DNA from: Sulfurovum sp.
GTDB lineage: Bacteria > Campylobacterota > Campylobacteria > Campylobacterales > Sulfurovaceae
Direction of reading: 5' to 3'
DNA length: 64,000 nucleotides
NCBI GenBank assembly: GCA_023955225.1
Contig: JAGSGJ010000002.1
Coordinates: 1-64,000 of the forward strand
How positions within the stretch are numbered: position 1 is the first letter of the stretch; the number at the start of each line of letters is the position of its first letter. A program made the translations under genes and the position numbers. A model generated the notes under the pieces. It searched no databases and had not been told where the DNA came from. It saw nothing but the letters and a program-made list of their open reading frames with translations. Of this stretch, positions 42,201 through 50,899 are shown piece after piece.

Positions 42201-42223
42201 AAGGGCTTGCTGAGTAAGCCCTT
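42201..42223 (-). terminator. terminator of the 87-residue protein gene
   Basis: AAGGGCTT-GCTGAGT-AAGCCCTT is a perfect 8-bp stem just downstream of the leftward gene ending at 42229, followed on that strand by TTTTAATATCTTTT. Confidence 0.8.
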
Positions 42224-42228
42224 ATAGA

Positions 42229-42492
42229 TCACTTTTTTAATTTAAAAACAGAAGGGTCTTCAACCCCTATAAATAAATTATAAGCAGGACCATGCTCTCC
42301 CGAGATTTCATATTCATATTTACAATCTAAGTCCAGATTTTTTGCATATGATTCTATAAGATCAACTACATCTTTGCTTTTTGTAATGATTTTCAGAACT
42401 TTATCACCTTCATATCCTAAAAAACTTTCAATATAATCTATGTCAAGTTCAATCGCGTACTTAATAACACTCTTCATATTCGTTTGTAACAT
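42229..42492 (-). CDS. hypothetical 87-residue cytoplasmic protein
   Basis: A short protein with a good AAAGGAA site 7 bases before the ATG and its own terminator. It has no signal peptide or membrane segment and reads as a mixed alpha/beta domain (MKSVIKYAIELDIDYIESFLGYEGDKVLKI in part, then KYEYEISGEHGPAYNLFIG). No family is recognised. Confidence 0.65.
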   Translation of the reverse strand: MLQTNMKSVIKYAIELDIDYIESFLGYEGDKVLKIITKSKDVVDLIESYAKNLDLDCKYEYEISGEHGPAYNLFIGVEDPSVFKLKK

Positions 42493-42637
42493 AAAATTCC
42501 TTTTCTATAAATTGTATCATAATTTATTTGATATACATTTTCCTTTAGAGAGTGAGGAAAAGAGCTAGGTTAAGACAAGCAATCCCTCATCACAAAAAAG
42601 ATAAAATTTAAAAAATATATGAAAAAGAGAACATAGC

Positions 42638-44530
42638 ATGACTGCACAACTTTCCTACACTCTAGATCGTATCTCTAAATATGCAGGGATTATAGCAGCA
42701 TTTTTAGTTGTGGTTCTTTCTCTTTTGGTGGCTTATGATGCAATCATGCGTTACCTCTTCTCATCAGGTTCCATCGCACTTCAGGAAGTAGAGTGGCATC
42801 TTTTTGATCTGATATTCTTACTGGGGCTGACCTACGCACTCAAACATGACAAACATGTAAGGGTTGACATTTTTTTTGAGCGTTACTCTAAAGAGAGCAG
42901 GGCCATCGTGCAGATACTCTCTATGTTGCTTTTGGTCATTCCTTTCTCTTTGGTCTTTTTGTCTGACTCCATAGATATGATGACACAGAGTTATCTTCAA
43001 AATGAGATCTCAAGTGATCCTGGTGGATTGACACATCGTTATGTCATTAAAGGGGTATTGGTACTCTCTTTTATACTTCTGATTATCCAGGCACTGAGTG
43101 AAGTATTTAAAGCACTTCAACGACTGAAAAGTAAAACAACTTTACTGCGTGTATTAGGTGTCGTGTTGCTGCTTGGTGGACTTGTGTATACTGCAAACCA
43201 TTATGACATGGCGTATTGGTTAGATCCTGTCCTTCTGATGTTTGCATTGACACTGTTTTTACTTATGGCAGGTTTTCAAGTTGCTTTTGTGTTTGCAGGA
43301 GTGGCACTGCTTTTTGCTGCTATTTCAAACGAAGTAGGGCTTGCTACACTTGAGATGTTGCCTTACAGAACCTATGGCATCATGTGTAATGCCACACTCA
43401 TGGCAGTCCCACTTTTCATCTTCATGGGACTGATACTGGAAAAGTCCAAGATGGCAGAGGGTTTGTTGCTCTCTATGGGGAAACTCTTTGGTTCTATCAG
43501 AGGTGGTTTGGCTATCTCTGTGGTACTGGTGGGAGCTATACTTGCGGCAAGTACAGGTATCGTCGGTGCATCCGTCGTGATGATGAGTCTCATCGCACTT
43601 CCTTTGATGCTGAAACATAATTATTCTCCTGCACTAGCTTCAGGGACCATTGCTGCAAGTGGTACGCTTGGACAGCTTATCCCGCCTTCTATCATTCTCA
43701 TCATTCTTGGTGATCAGATGCACTTGTCTGTAGGAGATCTGTTCCGTGCTGCCGTAGTACCGGGGCTTTTGCTCATCGCGCTGTATGTCATTTACATCCT
43801 AGTCATTTCCTACATCAACAAAGAGATCGCACCGGCGATCGTCTCAGATGAAGCTTATGGTGATGTGCTTAAAGAGGCGATCAAAGAGATCATTCCTCCT
43901 TTGCTTCTTATAGGCGTGGTGCTGGGTTCCATCTTTGCAGGTATCGCATCTCCGTCAGAGTCAGCTGCTATAGGTGTGTTAGGTGCGATGCTTCTGGCTC
44001 TGAGTAAGAGAAATTTCTCTTATGCAATGGTACGCTACGCAGCCATAGAGACCGTCAAACTTACTGCGATGATCTTCATGATACTTATTGGGGCGACAGC
44101 ATTTTCTCTGGTCTTCAACGAACTGGGTGGGGGAGATATGGCGATGGAGTTCTTCTCATCTGATGGAGGATTGGGAGATATGGATGATAAATGGATGTTC
44201 ATCTTCATAGCGATGCTGGTCATTTTCCTACTGGGCTTTTTTATAGATTTCATAGAGATAGCTTTTGTGGTCGTACCTATCCTAGTACCAATCGTAGCAT
44301 CGTTTGGCATAGACCCTGTATGGTTTGCCATACTCATAGCGATGAACCTGCAGGCATCATTCCTCACACCTCCATTTGGCTTTGCACTCTTCTACCTCAA
44401 AGGGGCAGCAGGTGACAAAGTAAGTACAGGAGCTATCTATAAAGGGGTTATACCGTTTATAGGACTACAGCTTTTGGCACTGCTGATCATCATTTTTTAT
44501 CCGGATTTGATCTATCTGTTTGGAAAGTAG
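42638..44530 (+). CDS. fused TRAP transporter permease (DctQM)
   Basis: A 630-residue inner-membrane protein in which a small DctQ-like subunit (residues 1-170, with EVEWHLFDLIFLLGLTYAL and VRVDIFFERYS) is fused to a DctM large subunit of about twelve helices (MAVPLFIFMGLILEKS, ASTGIVGASVVMM, GTLGQLIPPSIILIILGD, ASPSESAAIGVLGA). It would import an organic acid or similar solute using the sodium gradient. The necessary DctP binding protein is not encoded nearby, so the substrate cannot be named. Confidence 0.9.
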   Translation: MTAQLSYTLDRISKYAGIIAAFLVVVLSLLVAYDAIMRYLFSSGSIALQEVEWHLFDLIFLLGLTYALKHDKHVRVDIFFERYSKESRAIVQILSMLLLVIPFSLVFLSDSIDMMTQSYLQNEISSDPGGLTHRYVIKGVLVLSFILLIIQALSEVFKALQRLKSKTTLLRVLGVVLLLGGLVYTANHYDMAYWLDPVLLMFALTLFLLMAGFQVAFVFAGVALLFAAISNEVGLATLEMLPYRTYGIMCNATLMAVPLFIFMGLILEKSKMAEGLLLSMGKLFGSIRGGLAISVVLVGAILAASTGIVGASVVMMSLIALPLMLKHNYSPALASGTIAASGTLGQLIPPSIILIILGDQMHLSVGDLFRAAVVPGLLLIALYVIYILVISYINKEIAPAIVSDEAYGDVLKEAIKEIIPPLLLIGVVLGSIFAGIASPSESAAIGVLGAMLLALSKRNFSYAMVRYAAIETVKLTAMIFMILIGATAFSLVFNELGGGDMAMEFFSSDGGLGDMDDKWMFIFIAMLVIFLLGFFIDFIEIAFVVVPILVPIVASFGIDPVWFAILIAMNLQASFLTPPFGFALFYLKGAAGDKVSTGAIYKGVIPFIGLQLLALLIIIFYPDLIYLFGK

Positions 44531-44603
44531 TACGGATATAGTGATTGTTGACGTAAGAGAGTTATGGGTATGATATTGTTAATATTGGAAGAGAAGGGTT
44601 AAG

Positions 44604-45593
44604 ATGACAGCTAGAGAAGCCATTAAAATATTAGAAGATAGAATGAATGCAGCGGTTTTGGGTCAAGAGCATATTGTTTCGAGATTGATCATGGGTTTGC
44701 TTGCTGATGGTAATATACTTGTAGAGGGATTGCCAGGACTTGCAAAGACCAGGGCTGTACGTGCGATGGCAGATGCGATCGAAGGTAAATTTTCACGCAT
44801 ACAATTTACTCCTGACCTTCTTGCTTCGGATGTTATAGGTACTCAACTGTTGGACACTGAGGATGGAAAACAAACATTCCATTTTCATCAAGGGCCTATC
44901 TTTGGAAATATTATCTTGGCAGATGAGATCAACCGTGCTCCAGCCAAAATACAATCAGCCATGCTTGAAGCCATGGAGGAACGACAAGTGACCGTGGCAG
45001 GAAAAACACATAAACTTCCTGAACTCTTCATCGTCATGGCGACCCAAAATCCTCTAGAACAAGTGGGAACTTTCCCTTTGTCTGAAGCACAAAAAGACCG
45101 TTTTTTTATGCATGTGAAGATTGATTATGCAAAGATGGATGCAGAATTTCAAATGATCAAAATGATACAAGAAGAGAGGTTTCAAGAGCATGGCTCTAAA
45201 GCAAAGATCTCTCAAGAGATGATCTTTGCTGCACGTCGTGAGGTTGCACAAGTGAAATTCAGTGATGCGCTTGGGCATTATATGGTAGAGCTGGTCTTTG
45301 CAACACGTTATCCACTTAGATACAGTAAACAACTTGAAGTGATGATCAATGTTGGAGTAAGCCCACGAGCAACTCTGGCACTTACACAATGTGCTCAGGC
45401 AAATGCATGGATGCATGGTAGAGATGAAATGACAGTGCAAGATGTACAAGCTGTCATTCATGATGTGTTTCATCATCGTTTAGTCATCAGTGAACATGCC
45501 CTTACTAATAAAAGAACCGCAGAAGGGATCATAGATATTATCTTAGAGCATGTGCCCCTACCCAAAAGCAGTTTAGGTGAAGAGTCTACTTAA
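44604..45593 (+). CDS. MoxR-family AAA+ ATPase
   Basis: A 329-residue AAA+ protein with Walker A GLPGLAKTRAVR (about residue 45), Walker B ILADEINRA, sensor-1 MATQNPLEQVGTFPLSEAQKDRF, and a C-terminal lid. MoxR ATPases act as chaperones that insert cofactors or activate partner complexes, usually with DUF58 and von Willebrand factor A proteins. None is present here. The preceding TRAP gene is in the same direction but 73 bases away. Its 3' end overlaps the convergent thioredoxin gene by 21 bases. Confidence 0.9.
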   Translation: MTAREAIKILEDRMNAAVLGQEHIVSRLIMGLLADGNILVEGLPGLAKTRAVRAMADAIEGKFSRIQFTPDLLASDVIGTQLLDTEDGKQTFHFHQGPIFGNIILADEINRAPAKIQSAMLEAMEERQVTVAGKTHKLPELFIVMATQNPLEQVGTFPLSEAQKDRFFMHVKIDYAKMDAEFQMIKMIQEERFQEHGSKAKISQEMIFAARREVAQVKFSDALGHYMVELVFATRYPLRYSKQLEVMINVGVSPRATLALTQCAQANAWMHGRDEMTVQDVQAVIHDVFHHRLVISEHALTNKRTAEGIIDIILEHVPLPKSSLGEEST

Positions 45594-45926
45594 AAACGAT
45601 CCTTTTCCTGCCAGTTTGTCTATGAGTTCAAAGTAATATGTTTCGTGTTTGAGTCCCAGTTCGGGGTACTTGAGTGTTTCGTCTGGCATGATGGCTATGG
45701 TAAAAGGTACAGAACGTACCTTGAATGCAGATGCCAGTTTAGGGTTTCTTGAGACGTCACATTTTGCTACTTTCACACCATTTTCTTCAGCATACTTTTC
45801 AAGCCTCTCATCTATGAGTTTAGTGAGCATTTGACAAGGTCCACAGGTGGGTGAGTAAAAGTCTATAAAGACCGGTTCTTCATTGTTTTTTATCATATTT
45901 GCATAATTTTTATCTGTAAGTTCCAT
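45573..45926 (-). CDS. thioredoxin-like protein
   Basis: A 117-residue cytoplasmic thioredoxin-fold protein with the active site Cys28-Gly-Pro-Cys31 in SPTCGPCQML and the cis-Pro in VRSVPFTI. It probably reduces protein disulfides and could serve the peroxiredoxin in this window, though that is inference. The ribosome-binding site is about 12 bases from the ATG, which is long. Confidence 0.87.
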   Translation of the reverse strand: MELTDKNYANMIKNNEEPVFIDFYSPTCGPCQMLTKLIDERLEKYAEENGVKVAKCDVSRNPKLASAFKVRSVPFTIAIMPDETLKYPELGLKHETYYFELIDKLAGKGSFLSRLFT

Positions 45927-45968
45927 ACGTAATTGTAGCTTCCTTTACTTTGTTTAGAGAGAAATCAT

Positions 45969-46358
45969 TTACTCTACAGTTGGTTCCCATCTATGAGGTA
46001 ACAGTTCATCCAAGGTCATATATTTTTCTTCAGATAGATATACCTTTGTGTGTATGTTCCTGGTATCAACTTGAAATAGCAGTTCTCTGCATCGTCCGCA
46101 TGGTGGAATGATGGACTCAGCGTTTACGGCAACGATCATCTCGATCTGCGTTTCTCTATGTTTTAACATTTCAGCGATAGCTGAGTGTTCTGCACAAAAT
46201 CCGATGCCGCAGGATACATCAATGTTGATCCCGGTGTAGACATTCCCTTTGGCCGTTAAAAGTGCAGCACTAACTGATCCTGCAGAAAAGTCAGCGTTAC
46301 TTAGCGTATATTCTCCCACAACTTTACGTGCTGTTTTGATCAACTCTTTTGCAGTCAC
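45969..46358 (-). CDS. cytidine deaminase-family protein
   Basis: A 129-residue zinc deaminase. The catalytic motif is Cys55-Ala-Glu57 in GFCAEHSAI and the other zinc ligands are Cys87 and Cys90 in PPCGRCREL. This matches tetrameric cytidine deaminase or the related blasticidin-S-deaminase group. The GTG at 46358 is chosen because AAGGA lies 5 bases upstream and length then fits the family; a TTG at 46403 has no site. Pyrimidine salvage is the likely role. Confidence 0.85.
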   Translation of the reverse strand: MTAKELIKTARKVVGEYTLSNADFSAGSVSAALLTAKGNVYTGINIDVSCGIGFCAEHSAIAEMLKHRETQIEMIVAVNAESIIPPCGRCRELLFQVDTRNIHTKVYLSEEKYMTLDELLPHRWEPTVE

Positions 46359-46460
46359 ACCATTCCTTTTTTGTTCTAAAGTTTTATATTGGCAGTATAT
46401 CAAAATATTTGTATCAGTGATAAAAAGAAGAAAACAGACTTCTTACTGTAAAATACTAAC

Positions 46461-46679
46461 ATGGAACAACATATAAAATTAGAACTCAAACAAACCACAG
46501 TAGAAAGTCTTAAAAGCTTTTCAGAGATACTCAACAAAGACATCAACACGATACTGGAAGAAGCACTGGAAGAGTACTTCGAATCTCAACAGCAGAAACT
46601 CATGGAGAAAAACCAATTTGATGAGAATGCGATGACCAACCTCGACTTCAATGAATTTTGGGATGATCTGGACATTTAG
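46461..46679 (+). CDS. small protein, possibly ribbon-helix-helix
   Basis: A 72-residue protein: IKLELKQTTVESLKSFSEILNKDINTILEEALEEYFESQ (in part) resembles an Arc/CopG ribbon-helix-helix, a strand then two helices. The C-terminal third is acidic (FNEFWDDLDI). It could bind DNA or be a partner of the kinase gene that starts on the next base. No toxin gene is nearby. Weak family support. Confidence 0.6.
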   Translation: MEQHIKLELKQTTVESLKSFSEILNKDINTILEEALEEYFESQQQKLMEKNQFDENAMTNLDFNEFWDDLDI

Positions 46680-47525
46680 ATGCAAAGAGTGCTCAGTGAA
46701 GCCTTAGGTCAAGAAGTAGATGCATTGGACTTTTTACAGCAAGGGCAGATAGGTGGTATTTATAAAGCCAGTGTAGAAGGTCAAAGTTATGTAGTAAAGA
46801 CCTCTACACAGGTAGGAAAACTGGCTATAGAAGCAAAGATGTTAAACGATCTGCATGATGCTAAAGTACGTGTCCCTAAGGTCATCATGGCCAAAGAGTC
46901 ACTTTTGGTACTTGAATACATAAAGAGTGTAAAACAAGACAAGTGTACCCAAGAGAGTGAAGCCGCAAAAGTTTTAAGTACCTTACACACTGTAACCAAC
47001 GAGAGTCGTATGTATGGTTATTATTATGACACGACCATTGGTCCTTTCTCACAACACAATGAACAGACTCAGTACAACTGGATACTTTTCCTCGGACAGA
47101 TGCGTATCATGCCTATGGCAAGACTCTGTTACGATGAAGGAAAGATATCTAAGCAGATGCTAGAAAGCTTGGAAGGATTGTGTCGAGACCTGTATAAACG
47201 TGTCGATATGAGTACGATACATCCTTCATTACTGCATGGTGATGTATGGGGTGGGAATGTACTTTTTGAAGGAGAAGGGGCTTGTCTCATAGACCCTGCC
47301 ATCTACTATGGAGACAAAGAGATGGAGTTGGCATTTATATTGCTTTTTGATACCTTTGGAGATACTTTTTTCAATGCCTACAGTGAAGTACACCCTCTAA
47401 GTGAAGATTTCTATGAAAGTAAAGTACCGCTCTATCAGATCTATCCGCTCTTGGTGCATGTCGCTCTTTACTGTGGCAGCTATGTAGGACAACTCGAACA
47501 GATACTCAAAAGGTTAAAAGTATGA
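46680..47525 (+). CDS. fructosamine kinase-family protein
   Basis: A 281-residue kinase of the fructosamine/ketosamine-3-kinase group, with a protein-kinase-like fold. An ATP-binding Lys is in SYVVKTST, and the catalytic loop is LLHGDVWGGNVLF with ACLIDPAIYYGDKEMELAF following as the metal-binding segment. These enzymes phosphorylate sugars attached to protein amines, reversing glycation. It starts directly after a small RHH-like gene and overlaps a TlpA-like gene by four bases. Confidence 0.9.
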   Translation: MQRVLSEALGQEVDALDFLQQGQIGGIYKASVEGQSYVVKTSTQVGKLAIEAKMLNDLHDAKVRVPKVIMAKESLLVLEYIKSVKQDKCTQESEAAKVLSTLHTVTNESRMYGYYYDTTIGPFSQHNEQTQYNWILFLGQMRIMPMARLCYDEGKISKQMLESLEGLCRDLYKRVDMSTIHPSLLHGDVWGGNVLFEGEGACLIDPAIYYGDKEMELAFILLFDTFGDTFFNAYSEVHPLSEDFYESKVPLYQIYPLLVHVALYCGSYVGQLEQILKRLKV

Positions 47526-48010
47526 ATATAAAATCTACACTCAAAGAAATTAGCATTGCAGTGGTGCTTTTATTTATATTGAGCAATATCATAAGCTATA
47601 TCCGTCAACCTGAACTTGGATCAACTCAAGTGCCTCAGATAGAAGTACAACTAGTAGATGGAAGTACTTTTAGCGTTGAAAAGGGTAAACCTTTAATCAT
47701 CCATTTTTGGGCTACTTCATGTCCTGCATGTAAACTTGAAGCACCCAATATAGAAACAGTGTCAAAAGAGTATGATGTGCTGAGCATCGCTGTTAATTCA
47801 GGCAGTGATGAAAAAGTAAAAGCTTATATGGAAGAACATGCACTGAGTTTTAAAGTCTTCAATGATGTAGATGGAGCTTGGGCAACAGAGTTTAATCTAG
47901 AAGTCTATCCTACAACATTTATCTATGATGCTAAAGGTAAATTGAGGTTTACGGAAGTAGGGTACACGACTACGGCTGGGCTATTGGCACGGTTGGAGTG
48001 GATAGAGTAG
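47522..48010 (+). CDS. TlpA/ResA-like thiol-disulfide oxidoreductase
   Basis: A 162-residue membrane-anchored thioredoxin-fold protein. One N-terminal segment (about 10-27) anchors it, and the active site Cys67-Pro-Ala-Cys70 (SCPACK) faces the periplasm. It is related to ScsD/TlpA/ResA proteins that reduce or reshuffle disulfides, for example in cytochrome c maturation. The ATGA overlap couples it to the fructosamine kinase gene. Confidence 0.87.
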   Translation: MNIKSTLKEISIAVVLLFILSNIISYIRQPELGSTQVPQIEVQLVDGSTFSVEKGKPLIIHFWATSCPACKLEAPNIETVSKEYDVLSIAVNSGSDEKVKAYMEEHALSFKVFNDVDGAWATEFNLEVYPTTFIYDAKGKLRFTEVGYTTTAGLLARLEWIE

Positions 48011-48244
48011 TTGATTGGTTGACAGAATGAATAATTCACCATTTTTGAATAGACAAGTCAAAACTAATAAAGGTACAATAAACAATTAAGTATTAGTTGA
48101 CCTATTATTGGACTTAAGTATAGATTTTAGACTTATATTAGATGTGTTTGGTACTCGGAATATCTGGATGTTCATCAGTGAGTCTACAGAAAGTAAAGTC
48201 CCACTTTCCCCATTAAAAAATTTTATAAGATAAAGGTATAGCCG

Positions 48245-50347
48245 GTGAAATTTATTTTAAAACTTTCTATTTTATTTTTTTCTTTATGCACGCTTACCCT
48301 TCATGCGGAAGATAAAAAACCAAAACATCTGAAAGTGGATTATTCACTAGTCATTTCAGGTGGCGTCAGTCTTGGTGCTTATGAAGCAGGATACAACTGG
48401 GCACTCATCAAGATGCTGTCTAAGGTAAAAGCCGAAGATGTGTCGGTAGAGCCAGAGTTGAGTTCCGTAGCAGGTGCATCTGCGGGATCTATCAACGCTT
48501 TGCTTTCTGCAATGTACTGGTGTCAAAAAGATTCAATTCCCTTAAGAAACAGTGTGGATGACAATTTATTTTATGAAACCTGGGTCAACCTTGGTATCGA
48601 AGACCTAATCATAAAAGGTGAACATCCTAACAATCAAAGTTCACTTTTCACTCATGATGGTTTACTGAAAAAAGGTGATAAGATCATTGAACACCTCAAG
48701 CAACCTATCTTCGAAAAAAATTGTGAAGTACCTCTAGGCGTTTCCGTAACTAAAGTTACACCTATAGTTGAGAATATAAGTGGTATAAAAGTGAAAAATC
48801 AGAATTTTTCAGTACCTCTTGTATTTAAAGAAAAAAACGGACAGGGAATTGTTGAAAATAAAGTTCTGCCACAAAGTACAGATTTTTATATCTCCATACC
48901 TGGGATAGAGAAAGATAGACATAAGCTCATTAATCTTCTTCTTGCTTCAGGTGCTTTTCCTGGTGCTTTTAAGCAAATGAAATTGGATTATAAGTATAAA
49001 GGTAAAACTCATTCACATTATTTCATAGATGGTGGTCTGTATGATAATGTTCCTCTGGACCTTGCCATAGCACTTAATAAAAAAGCATCATACTTTTTCT
49101 TTATGGATCCCAGTAATATGAGAAAAGAGACTGTTACCGTAGATGAAGATGAAGAGGAACATATGCCTGTTGGTTTCATCTCGACTAATCTTATACCAGT
49201 ATTTAGCAGTTTTGATATCATGCAATCTATGAAGCTTTATGATGCTATCAACAAGAACTTTAGAGGTAATTCTGACAAAAAACTGATACTTTCATCTCGT
49301 TTTCATCCTATTACAGGGAAATACTTGGGACATTTTGGTGCATTTTTGGATCGTAATTTCCGTGTTTATGATTATTATGTAGGTGTTTATGATGCTATTT
49401 ACCATCTTGCAAGCGCTCTTAAAAGAAATAACATTAAACTGTATAAAGATACGTCTCAATTGGCACTTATGAATGACTTGAAAAGGTTTTTGGGGATAGA
49501 TGAAAACCCCGAAGCCCTTGCAGCATATACATTGTTCTTAAATACTGAGTTTCATCATTTAAATCCAAAAACAACCGATCGGTTTTCTGCTATCTATAAT
49601 GCATTTAACCTTATAAAACCTGAAAATAAGCGTTATGATGATGAAGATTTTACGACCTTCCTCTCAAAACTGGATATGAAGTACCTGGATAAACCTGAAA
49701 AATCTTTCATTGCCTATGCACAGTCAGATATTGATAAGTGGCATAAAAGACCGTTAAGAAGAATTGTTGAACGTGTCACTACATTGGAAAATGAACGAGA
49801 TAAAACGGGTTTGCCAAATTCATATGGCAGATTGACCAGTGTGGCTGCTTGGGTGAGCAGTGACTTGACCAAAGAGAAAAGAGGTTTTGAGTTTTTACCA
49901 TTAGATGTACCACATGATGAAGGGAAAGCAGGAATGAGAACAGCACTAAGACTTCTTCCCGGAGAGATAGCAACTGATGTAAAAAATGGTGGATTAAGTT
50001 TTGGATATGTTACCCGTTATTATAATGATATGTATGTCATCAATGGTTTTGAAGCAAAAGCTTCCTATATTCTAAGTGATGAAATAAGTGATTTTGTACG
50101 TCTAGATGTAGATACATTTAAAGCATATAATGAGTTTGTCAATTTTGGTGTTGGTGTAAGCTTCTTTGGAGATATGAGAGGGGAATTCTATAAAGAAAAC
50201 ACGGCTTATGGTGTTAATACTTATGTCGATTTATTGGATATATTTAGGTTAACATATGTCCATAGAGGAGGGAATATAGACAACGAAAATTATCTCTACT
50301 TTGGCATTGAAAATATTCCTAGTCTTATTTATTGGTTAAACAGATAA
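48245..50347 (+). CDS. patatin-like phospholipase with C-terminal barrel-like region
   Basis: A 700-residue secreted protein. After signal peptide MKFILKLSILFFSLCTLTLHA, the patatin domain shows the oxyanion loop SGGVSLGAYEAG, nucleophile motif GASAGS and catalytic Asp in DGGLYDNVP. The last 180 residues alternate polar and hydrophobic residues with many Tyr and Phe, suggesting a short outer-membrane barrel, as in PlpD-type exporters. The start is a GTG with AAAGG upstream. It probably hydrolyses phospholipids at the outer membrane. It is a single gene. Confidence 0.82.
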   Translation: MKFILKLSILFFSLCTLTLHAEDKKPKHLKVDYSLVISGGVSLGAYEAGYNWALIKMLSKVKAEDVSVEPELSSVAGASAGSINALLSAMYWCQKDSIPLRNSVDDNLFYETWVNLGIEDLIIKGEHPNNQSSLFTHDGLLKKGDKIIEHLKQPIFEKNCEVPLGVSVTKVTPIVENISGIKVKNQNFSVPLVFKEKNGQGIVENKVLPQSTDFYISIPGIEKDRHKLINLLLASGAFPGAFKQMKLDYKYKGKTHSHYFIDGGLYDNVPLDLAIALNKKASYFFFMDPSNMRKETVTVDEDEEEHMPVGFISTNLIPVFSSFDIMQSMKLYDAINKNFRGNSDKKLILSSRFHPITGKYLGHFGAFLDRNFRVYDYYVGVYDAIYHLASALKRNNIKLYKDTSQLALMNDLKRFLGIDENPEALAAYTLFLNTEFHHLNPKTTDRFSAIYNAFNLIKPENKRYDDEDFTTFLSKLDMKYLDKPEKSFIAYAQSDIDKWHKRPLRRIVERVTTLENERDKTGLPNSYGRLTSVAAWVSSDLTKEKRGFEFLPLDVPHDEGKAGMRTALRLLPGEIATDVKNGGLSFGYVTRYYNDMYVINGFEAKASYILSDEISDFVRLDVDTFKAYNEFVNFGVGVSFFGDMRGEFYKENTAYGVNTYVDLLDIFRLTYVHRGGNIDNENYLYFGIENIPSLIYWLNR

Positions 50348-50412
50348 CTAGTTAATTTTAAATAATAATTTATGATATACTTAGATTATATAACATAAAA
50401 AGGAGTACAGTT

Positions 50413-50646
50413 ATGAAAATAGTAAACATGAAAAACATATTGGTTGCGGGTGCGACTGTAGCGTTGATGACAGGTTGTGCTCAACCTGGACCAGAAGCAA
50501 CAAAAGGCGCATTGGTAGGTGGTGCTGGTGCAGCGGGTATCACTGCTTTGGTAGGTGGTTCAGGAAGATCAGTCGCTACAGCTGCTGCTGTAGGTGCTGT
50601 ACTTGGTGGTGTCTATGGTGACAGCAAAGATAAAGAAAATCAATAA
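50413..50646 (+). CDS. glycine-zipper lipoprotein
   Basis: A 77-residue lipoprotein with a lipobox LMTGC (Cys at about residue 23) and a glycine-zipper segment (GALVGGAGAAGITALVGG and AAAVGAVLGGVYG) like SlyB/OsmB-type proteins. It probably inserts in or lies against the outer membrane. The GGAG site is 7 bases before the ATG. Confidence 0.82.
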   Translation: MKIVNMKNILVAGATVALMTGCAQPGPEATKGALVGGAGAAGITALVGGSGRSVATAAAVGAVLGGVYGDSKDKENQ

Positions 50647-50697
50647 AGCTTGACAAAAAGATACAATAACTTCAGTCTTTAGGGGCTGGAGTTAGCG

Positions 50698-50726
50698 AAG
50701 ATGTATAGGTAGTATATATACATCTT
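50698..50726 (+). terminator. hairpin after the glycine-zipper gene
   Basis: AAGATGTATA and TATACATCTT are exact complements around a 9-base loop, followed by a T and AT-rich sequence. An additional weaker hairpin (AACTTCAG/CTGGAGTT) lies just before it. Confidence 0.45.
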
Positions 50727-50869
50727 TACCTCATTAAATACCGCAACATAAACAAATATCCTACAATACAAATCATACTATGATAAAGATAAAGTCAACT
50801 GGAATGTAGTTGATCATTCCAAGTCTATTTCAGCTCATTATGTATTTAAGTATATAACGCTATAATTTT

Positions 50870-50893
50870 CGTTATATATCTTAGTATATAAGG
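50870..50893 (+). promoter_or_regulatory. ModE box overlapping the modE ribosome-binding site
   Basis: CGTTATATA-N6-TATATAAGG matches the E. coli ModE consensus half-sites (CGnTATATA ... TATATAACG) with one change. The right arm overlaps the AAGGGA ribosome-binding site. An extra TATATAACG at 50851-50859 makes a second dyad with the left arm. Autorepression by ModE-molybdate is expected. Confidence 0.7.
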
Positions 50894-50899
50894 GAATGG

